Shown here in pieces: positions 58,975 to 64,000 of a stretch of DNA of 64,000 nt. The translations under genes and the position numbers were made by a program. The stretch lies in the NCBI GenBank assembly GCA_963920575.1, contig OY986969.1, positions 1,746,001 to 1,810,000 of the forward strand, given 5' to 3'. The notes below the pieces were generated by a model. That model was not told where the DNA came from and did not search any database. It was given only the letters and a program-made list of their open reading frames with translations. Source of the stretch: Narthecium ossifragum. Taxonomy: Eukaryota; Streptophyta; Magnoliopsida; Dioscoreales; Nartheciaceae. Position 1 is the stretch's first letter; every line of letters starts with the position of its first letter.

Positions 58975-59245
58975 ATGGTGAGAAGTATAGGCATAGCTTG
59001 GATAGGTATAGCTTGGATGGTGGTGAACAAGAAGAGGAGGGTAGTGTGGCTTTTAAGGGTGAGGAAGGGAGAGGGGTTGGAGCTCTGTTATCTTCGGCAG
59101 GACGACCCAAGTGCCGGGTAAAGCTCGTCGGTGCCCAGCTGGCTAGTGTACCCGAGCGGAAGCTTGTGCGGCCCAACGGCATGCTTGAGCTCGCCAAAGA
59201 GCTCCTCCTGCCAGCCATCCAGATCGTCCCGCGGGCGCCTTGTCT
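58975..59245. pseudogene. Second captured coding-like fragment, unidentified
   Basis: On the plus strand YSLDGGEQEEEGSVAFKGEE and, further on, ELAKELLLPAIQIVP; on the minus strand DDLDGWQEELFGELKHAVGP and LPLGYTSQLGTDELYPALG. Both directions look protein-like in parts, and I cannot name a family. A TTTCCAG acceptor-like site at 58966-58972 (+) would suit an exon captured in plus orientation. Confidence 0.35.
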
Positions 59246-59788
59246 CCGTGAACGGCCGGTGAGGACCACCTCTCTCTCTCTCTCTCTCGTTCTCTCTTTC
59301 TCACTCTCTCTCCTTATCATATGCTGCCACGTGTAAATACTATACACGTGAGCGGTTTTTTGTAAGAGGGGCTACCGCCGTTTAGGCGTTTGTCCTGGTT
59401 TTAAAAGATAAGGGTATTAAAGTAAATTACTAAAACTATAGGGTACCGGAGTTATAATAAGGCAAACTAGAGGGTATTAAACTGTTAAAATCCCTTTTAT
59501 ATATGATTCTTGAGGAGTATAATATACCCAACCTTTATTAGCCAAAAAGAAATCTGATATAAATGGAATGGCCTGAAATCATATTTCCATATAGAATGAA
59601 TGACAACCAATTAAATCGTCATATTTCCATACAGAATGAATGACAACTAATTAAAACGTTATATCGCCAAATCATCACTAAAAGGAAGGAAATATATAAT
59701 TAATTCACGTTGGAAGTTGGAACACTAGAAAAAGGGATCCTTGAGAGCATTTCTAGCCAGTATCAAAGTAAGAGGGTCTGTCCTCAGA

Positions 59789-60102
59789 ATGGCTTCCAAG
59801 GTCTCCATCATGTTAAAACTCTTCCTGGGAATCGCCTTTCTCACTCTCTTCTTTGCATCAGGTACGTACGTACGTACGTAGCTATCTCTCTCTCTCTCTC
59901 TCTCTCTCTCTTCTTTTTTTTTGTTTGGGTTGTACATTAAAGTATTTTCCAATCAAATATATGTGCAGGCGATGCTCTTTGGTACTGCTTGGATAAATGT
60001 TCGGTAATCCAAGGTTGCGCTTCATTCTGCCACAAGTTGGGTTTCTTCAACGGAGGAGAGTGTTCTCCTAGCCTTTACTGTTGCTGCAGGCGAAATTTAT
60101 AG
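59789..60102 (+). CDS. Defensin-like small cysteine-rich secreted peptide
   Basis: Two exons, 59789-59861 and 59969-60102, encode 68 residues. The intron lies at the end of the signal peptide, the usual place in plant defensin-like (DEFL/LCR) genes. Residues 1-24 (KLFLGIAFLTLFFASG) form the signal peptide. The mature part of about 44 residues has eight cysteines in the pattern C-x3-C-x5-C-x3-C-x10-C-x5-CCC, compatible with the CS-alpha-beta fold (CxxxC, GEC and CxC elements). Such peptides are secreted for defence or cell-cell signalling; which applies here is unknown. The gene is too short for a usual ORF cut-off. The intron starts with a (GTAC)n run at the donor followed by (CT)n. The start codon is the one leading directly into the hydrophobic signal. 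Confidence 0.88.
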
Positions 60103-60451
60103 TCGCGGGTGAATGAAGCTTTTTGTTTTGAGCTAAGGCAATAATAAACAGGGCATTATCACTGTCTCTATGTCATCCTCCTTTCGTCGAATAAATTAAT
60201 ATATAGCCTCCATCATGGTTTTTAATTTACTCAGCATGAATTATTATGTCATTTTCATCAACCGAACTATATATATATATTAGCAGGCCCTCGGTAATTA
60301 TCCACTCCTTAACTTTATTATTAACCACCCACCCCTTAACCCCTCCTCCACTAACTTCCATCCATTAACCCCTTCCCTTCACATAGGATAAATTATGTCA
60401 TGTAAGATCTACAATCAAAGATTATTTTATAATCATAGCCTCATATAAGAA

Positions 60452-60505
<54 letters not shown>

Positions 60506-60618
60506 CATTAACCTAGCTTCATGGTGTATGTCAAAATGCCTTTTAAGTTTCTAGAGATACTGATTGGGATTTATATATTAATGATTTAAACTGTTGAATG
60601 ATATTTAATCAAATCTGA

Positions 60619-60652
<34 letters not shown>

Positions 60653-61150
60653 CTTTTCTTTTCTTTTCTTTTGCCTTAGTTGAGGTTAGAAGGCTAGAAA
60701 TATGGGTCATTAATATGATAGCACGAGGGAACAAAATCCACCGGTTGAGTCCATCACCATGTGAAGTGATTACTTATTATGGTAGCCAAGAGATAGAGGC
60801 AATTATATTCATGTGATTTATCTTCTATTTTATTCTATTTTCTTTTTTTTAAGGGAAGGTGAAAGATCACCGTTGTTTTAATCTCCTTTTTTATTCTTGC
60901 TTAATTCCTTTCAGACCGGGACTCGAACAAAGTTGGAAGAGTAGTGCACGTGCTCACATGCAAGCATGATGCATGCCACATTCGATTGCCATGTTTGAAC
61001 CTAATAATAATTTTAAAAAATTTTATAAAGGAGTGATGCGGTTATACATTCCCCTCATAAAGTTAATCTAATTCACTGATATAATACGATTAAGATTATA
61101 TAAGGATGATAATCAATCTTATAAAGGAGGGTTTCAGTTATTAATACAAA
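60103..61150. other. Intergenic with simple repeats
   Basis: (AT)n at about 60454-60503 and a poly(T) run with TTTTC repeats at 60622-60672. No gene is supported. Confidence 0.6.
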
Positions 61151-61339
61151 CCCTAATAATCTTTGTTATATTCCTTAAAAAAAGACTGTGAATTCATCGA
61201 TAATGATGCATAAGTATACATCGAATTCATAAAACGTGAATACATCCATAACTTTCCATAGCTATACATCAAATTCATCCCACCACTCTCCACGTAACGA
61301 AGTCGCGCAGAGGGACGGGCGTAGGAGGTGACGTGGTCT

Positions 61340-61460
61340 GTTGGATGACTTGGTGGTGGTGGTGGTGGTGATGGTGAAGGAGATGGGGCTGGAGAGAGGC
61401 GGAGGAGAGGAAGAGGGAGATGGGGCTGGAGAGAGGCGGAGGAGAGGAAGAGGGAGAAGG
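61340..61460. repeat. GGTGGT run and 37-bp tandem duplication
   Basis: (GGT)n at about 61350-61370, then GATGGGGCTGGAGAGAGGCG... at about 61382 repeated at 61419, 37 bp apart. This explains the Pro/Ser-rich open frames on the minus strand here (61153-61653). Confidence 0.75.
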
Positions 61461-61555
61461 GGAGACAGGGATGGAGAGGGCCTTGGCCAAAGGAGAGGAG
61501 GAGCTCAATGAGAGTGAAACCGTCAACGACCAGAGGACCATCTTCGCTGGTCAGG

Positions 61556-61666
61556 ATGGACTTTGGGACGACGTACTCGTGCGTTGGGCTGTACCGCAAG
61601 AACCAGGCCGCGCTCAACCCCGAACGGACCATCTTCGACCTCAAGCGCCTCATCGGCCGCCGGTGA
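61556..61666 (+). pseudogene. HSP70 fragment (N-terminal), internally deleted
   Basis: The plus frame reads DFGTTYSCVGLY, then NQAALNPERTIFDLKRLIGR and a stop. Both are hallmark stretches of the HSP70 ATPase domain, but about 35 residues normally between them (the ANDQGNRxTPS region) are absent. The 5' side has no HSP70 start and the rest of the protein is missing. The sequence just before it (61480-61555) is protein-like but unidentified, so this may be another captured or retroposed patchwork. No inverted ends were found around it. Confidence 0.75.
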
Positions 61667-61925
61667 TTAATCTACTCTGTTAAACTAGAATATATAAGTT
61701 ATAGTCTTTATATAAATCTTTGCTCGTCAATGACTGAAACGACTCAAGAGTCCATTAAACCGTGCTACGGGCAGGGCCACCGACCAACTCAAGAGTCTAG
61801 AAAGGTAATATATAGGGTGATGTGTCAAATGGTCTGATTTTTTTTTCTTTTTTCTGTTTTTAAATTTTGAATTCCTTCTTTAAACTACTAATGGGTTTGT
61901 GGGCTACTGATTCTTTCATCTAATC

Positions 61926-62125
61926 TATCGGTAGTGATTTACCGATGGACTAAATCAATGAATCGGTAGTAGGCTACCGATTGAATTATACTGATAGTGA
62001 GGTATCGATTGATTGATAGAGTCCACTATCGATGAACTAGATAAATAATTCAATCAGCAGTGAGATACTGATTCATTAATCTACCAATGAATTATATGAA
62101 AAAAAAAAAATAATCCACTACCGAA
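61926..62125. repeat. ATCGGTAG inverted-repeat array (copy B)
   Basis: Diverged copy of the array at 21690-21929: CTATCGGTAGTGATTTACCGATGG, AATCGGTAGTAGGCTACCGATTGA, TATCGATTGATTGATAGAG and others. It is followed by ACATGCCACATTAGTG, comparable to ATGCCACGTGACATGTCC beside copy A. It lies about 110 bp downstream of the stop of the second phytocyanin. Confidence 0.7.
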
Positions 62126-62202
62126 CCGGACATGTCTAATGCACATGCCACATTAGTGCGTACACAAATCAGCATCGGATAGTTTAGTACGTACATTAGT
62201 CT

Positions 62203-62224
62203 GCTCTCTCTCTCTCTCTCTCTC
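62203..62224. repeat. (GA)n in the 3' UTR of phytocyanin copy 2
   Basis: (CT)n on +, (GA)n on the transcript, about 12 bases after the stop. The same tract lies just downstream of copy 1 (11528-11551). Confidence 0.8.
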
Positions 62225-62236
62225 ATTAGTTCATGT

Positions 62237-62978
62237 TCACACCAAGCTTAGGATCAAACCAAGAGTAGCAACAAAGCTACCCACGAGGGCCACGACTCCA
62301 ATCGGGGGAGACCCTCCGATCCCGTTAGTGCCCTTGTAAAGCGTCTTGTTCCGAGGGCTAGCGGTGTCCTCAGGGGCGTTGTCATCCGCCGGCGGCGGCG
62401 GGGGCTGGTAGATAGCCATGGGAAGCCCCTGGCCGAGCTGGACCTTGATAGAGAATCGCATCCCACTGGCGCACCAGAGCCCGTCGTCCTCATCAGAGAA
62501 GAAGTAGTTAGCGCCCTCCTTGGTGAGCATCACCTCCACCTTCTTCGCTTCGTAAAGGTTCACGTACACGTACGTGAGGTTGCTGTCGTCGGCGTCGGCG
62601 TTGCACAGGCGGTAGGTGGTGGCGTTGTAGGTCTGGATCACCGTCGTGTTCGCGACAATGTTGAAGACTGGGAAAGCAGTGGGTCAAGCCGAAAAGATCA
62701 GAGTAATCCCAGTAAATTAACAAGAAGAAATCAGAGTAAAAACGAATGCAGGGTGTGGTGAGCAGCGGCATATTACTGAGGTAGTCGCCGAGGTAGAAAG
62801 ATTTGTTGGCCGCCCATGCCGAGTAGTTGGCAGCGGAGGGCTTTGACCTTGCGTCAAAACGCCAACCGGCGGCGCCGCCCACCGTGTAATTTGTGTAAGG
62901 AGGCTCTCCGGCCGCCACCGTCGCCGTGGAGAAACTGATGGCCAGGAGGACCGCCGCTATGTAGAACAAAGTCATCAT
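62237..62978 (-). CDS. Phytocyanin / early nodulin-like protein, copper ligands lost (copy 2)
   Basis: Exons 62777-62978 and 62237-62667 encode 210 residues, the same length and phase-1 intron as copy 1 at 10007-11514, with very similar sequence (TVGGAAGW, YSAWAANKSFYLGDYL, NGIGGSPP). The intron is shorter (109 bp against 875 bp). A signal peptide covers about residues 1-23, followed by a plastocyanin-like domain, a shorter Pro-rich linker (QPPPPPADD) and a hydrophobic tail for GPI anchoring. Copper ligand positions are replaced: NTTV for xHTV, YFFS for YFxC, GLWC for GHC; Met is kept. The frame is open and selection appears to have kept the fold (both structural cysteines remain). ATCGGTAG-type arrays flank the gene on both sides. 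Confidence 0.9.
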
Positions 62979-63560
62979 TAGCCCCTTCCACGAGGTTATA
63001 TTCTAGAGAGCACGTCGGTGAGGGGGAGATGCTTCCCTGAGTATGTCATGGTGGTGAAGTACGTAGATGGTGACGACGACGGAGACACTACGAGAAGGTG
63101 TGCTCCAACGTCGATGAGCTTCCCGAAGGAGGGTTCTTATGCTGGAAAGGATCAAGGTCGTAGAACTCTTAAGGGCTAAACGGCTGTGGAAATCAGGCCA
63201 GGGTGAAGAGGGTGCTGAAAAGAGCTCGGGGAAGTGGAGTAGTGGGTGTATGGTGAGGTAGATGATGGTGCTATATAAAGACGAAGGAGATGAGGAAGGT
63301 TGTCAGATAGTCAATTCTTGGCTGGTACCCTTTTTCGCTGCGAAATTTTTTTTTGTGTATATGGACAGTTAGCAGCCTACCATCGGTTGCTTGATCTAAC
63401 TTGATCTAATCCATTGATAATTCAATAATGAGATACCGATTGCTTGATTAGCTCATCGATAGTTCGTTATCAATGGACTAGATCAACAATCGATAAATGA
63501 GCTACCAATAAATGACATATGCATTACACATACCACATGTTCATGTACACATATCAATGC
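62979..63560. other. Upstream region of phytocyanin copy 2
   Basis: No ORF supported. A TATAAAG-like element (GTGCTATATAAAGACG on +, a TTTATATAG on the gene strand) lies at about 63268-63283. The ATCGGTAG-type array copy C begins at 63375. Confidence 0.5.
63375..63515. repeat. ATCGGTAG inverted-repeat array (copy C, diverged)
   Basis: CCTACCATCGGTTG, GATACCGATTGC, TCATCGATAGTTCG, TCGATAAATGAGCTACCAATA: degenerate units of the family seen at 21690 and 61926, followed by CATATGCATTACACATACCACATG, comparable to the flank of copy B. Confidence 0.55.
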
Positions 63561-64000
63561 TCATTTAGGAATTAGAATATGATTCTGTTTTAAGTTGAGC
63601 TGTTGGGTGAAACTATCTATGATGGCTTCACCCAACATCTCATAAGGACATCGTATACATATTCTGTTTGGTAAGCATGTTGATATATATTCTTCCAAGA
63701 TTGCACCTTGTATAAATAGTCTACCGGAGGCTTCGGAATAAATGTCATTTGCAGCCATTGAGCCAGTCTCCGATTCATAAGCAGAGACTAACATTAGTCC
63801 CTGCTGGTCTAACTTACATTACATAGGAATGCTTCTTCAAACTTGCAATTTGGGTTCCCAACTTCCCATGAAACAATAGGATCTGCGAAAGGTTTACCAT
63901 TTGTTTTCGATGCCATGATGCACCTTTTAACTCGGTCAGAGGAAGCATCAGATTGGGAGGGGTTCTTCCTTTAAAACACCTCCCATTTCCATCCTCCATG
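63561..64000 (-). other. Possible partial gene or transposon fragment, unidentified
   Basis: Two protein-like minus-strand stretches: one in 63820-63945 (frame with MASKTNGKPFADPIVSWEVG and NPNCKFEEAFLCN, ending near a GTAAGT donor at about 63826) and one in 63561-63800 (SGRLFIQGAILEEYISTCLP, RICIRCPYEMLGEAIIDSF) with a CCAGCAG acceptor at about 63805. They could be consecutive exons of a gene that starts outside the window. I do not recognise the family. Confidence 0.3.

Larger units (their letters stand above)
58135..59494. mobile_element. Pack-MULE, 1360 bp, 9-bp target duplication, with WRKY fragment
   Basis: Flanked by perfect 9-bp repeats TTTTATATA (58126-58134 and 59495-59503). The inverted ends are long (about 95 bp, imperfect): GGGGTTTTAACAGTTCGATA and, in reverse complement of the right end, GGGATTTTAACAGTTTAATA, continuing through ACCCTCTA.TTTGCC and TATAACTC.GGTACC. 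The interior is GC-rich and carries a group III WRKY fragment (58632-58903, minus) and a second protein-like piece (about 58975-59245). No transposase. These features define a gene-capturing Mutator-like element. Confidence 0.9.

Noticed and set aside
61153..61653. 166-codon minus-strand open frame
   Set aside because: Mostly the antisense of a GA-rich tandem duplication and of the HSP70 relic; no independent protein features.
1..64000. tRNA, rRNA and snoRNA genes
   Set aside because: I looked for tRNA-like A/B box patterns and cloverleaf arms and saw none that I could support by eye; a tRNAscan-SE and Infernal run would be decisive.

Overview
This is a nuclear window from a flowering plant. 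Genes have many short exons with GT-AG introns, and the repeats are plant LTR retrotransposons, Mutator-like (MULE), hAT and foldback elements. I would guess a non-grass monocot (a pineapple-like genome is a loose impression only); the sequence does not fix the species. A run of exactly 200 N at 9778-9977 marks an assembly gap.

Layout. 1-9241 (+): middle part of the catalytic subunit of DNA polymerase delta, 15 exons, entering from outside the window and losing its 3' exons before the gap. 10007-11514 (+): a two-exon phytocyanin (early nodulin-like). 12457-21209 (-): a 14-exon DUF1664 protein. 22738-23564: a solo LTR with 5-bp target duplications, holding 13 GGATCGATCC-type palindromes. 24287-26319 (-): a two-exon group IIc WRKY factor. 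27382-28881: a GC-rich element with about 50-bp inverted ends carrying a Tic20-like fragment. 33861-39904: a Ty1/copia element with two LTRs and target duplication CTATA, interrupted by a rearranged Ty3-type fragment that carries an array of ACGGTCGAT/ATCGACCGT hairpins. 41128-41763: a 636-bp non-autonomous MULE (9-bp duplication TATTTGTAT) inside an LTR-like relic. 42786-46093 (-): a four-exon short-chain dehydrogenase-like protein. 50207-56459 (+): complete sphingosine-1-phosphate lyase, 15 exons including a 16-nt microexon, with a 258-bp foldback element in intron 8. 57029-57868: a non-autonomous hAT. 58135-59494: a Pack-MULE carrying a group III WRKY fragment. 59789-60102 (+): a defensin-like secreted peptide. 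61556-61666: an HSP70 relic. 62237-62978 (-): a second phytocyanin, the inverted paralog of the first.

The host genes are functionally unrelated housekeeping, regulatory and secreted proteins, as usual for a plant chromosome arm; no operon-like system or biosynthetic cluster is evident. The most notable material is in the mobile fraction: two gene-capturing DNA transposons, two LTR-type elements with internal palindrome or hairpin arrays built on the TCGA/GATC core, and a dispersed ATCGGTAG inverted-repeat family that flanks one phytocyanin on both sides and lies upstream of the DUF1664 gene. All gene models were made by reading splice sites and checking that the frame is kept across every junction; no transcript data were available.
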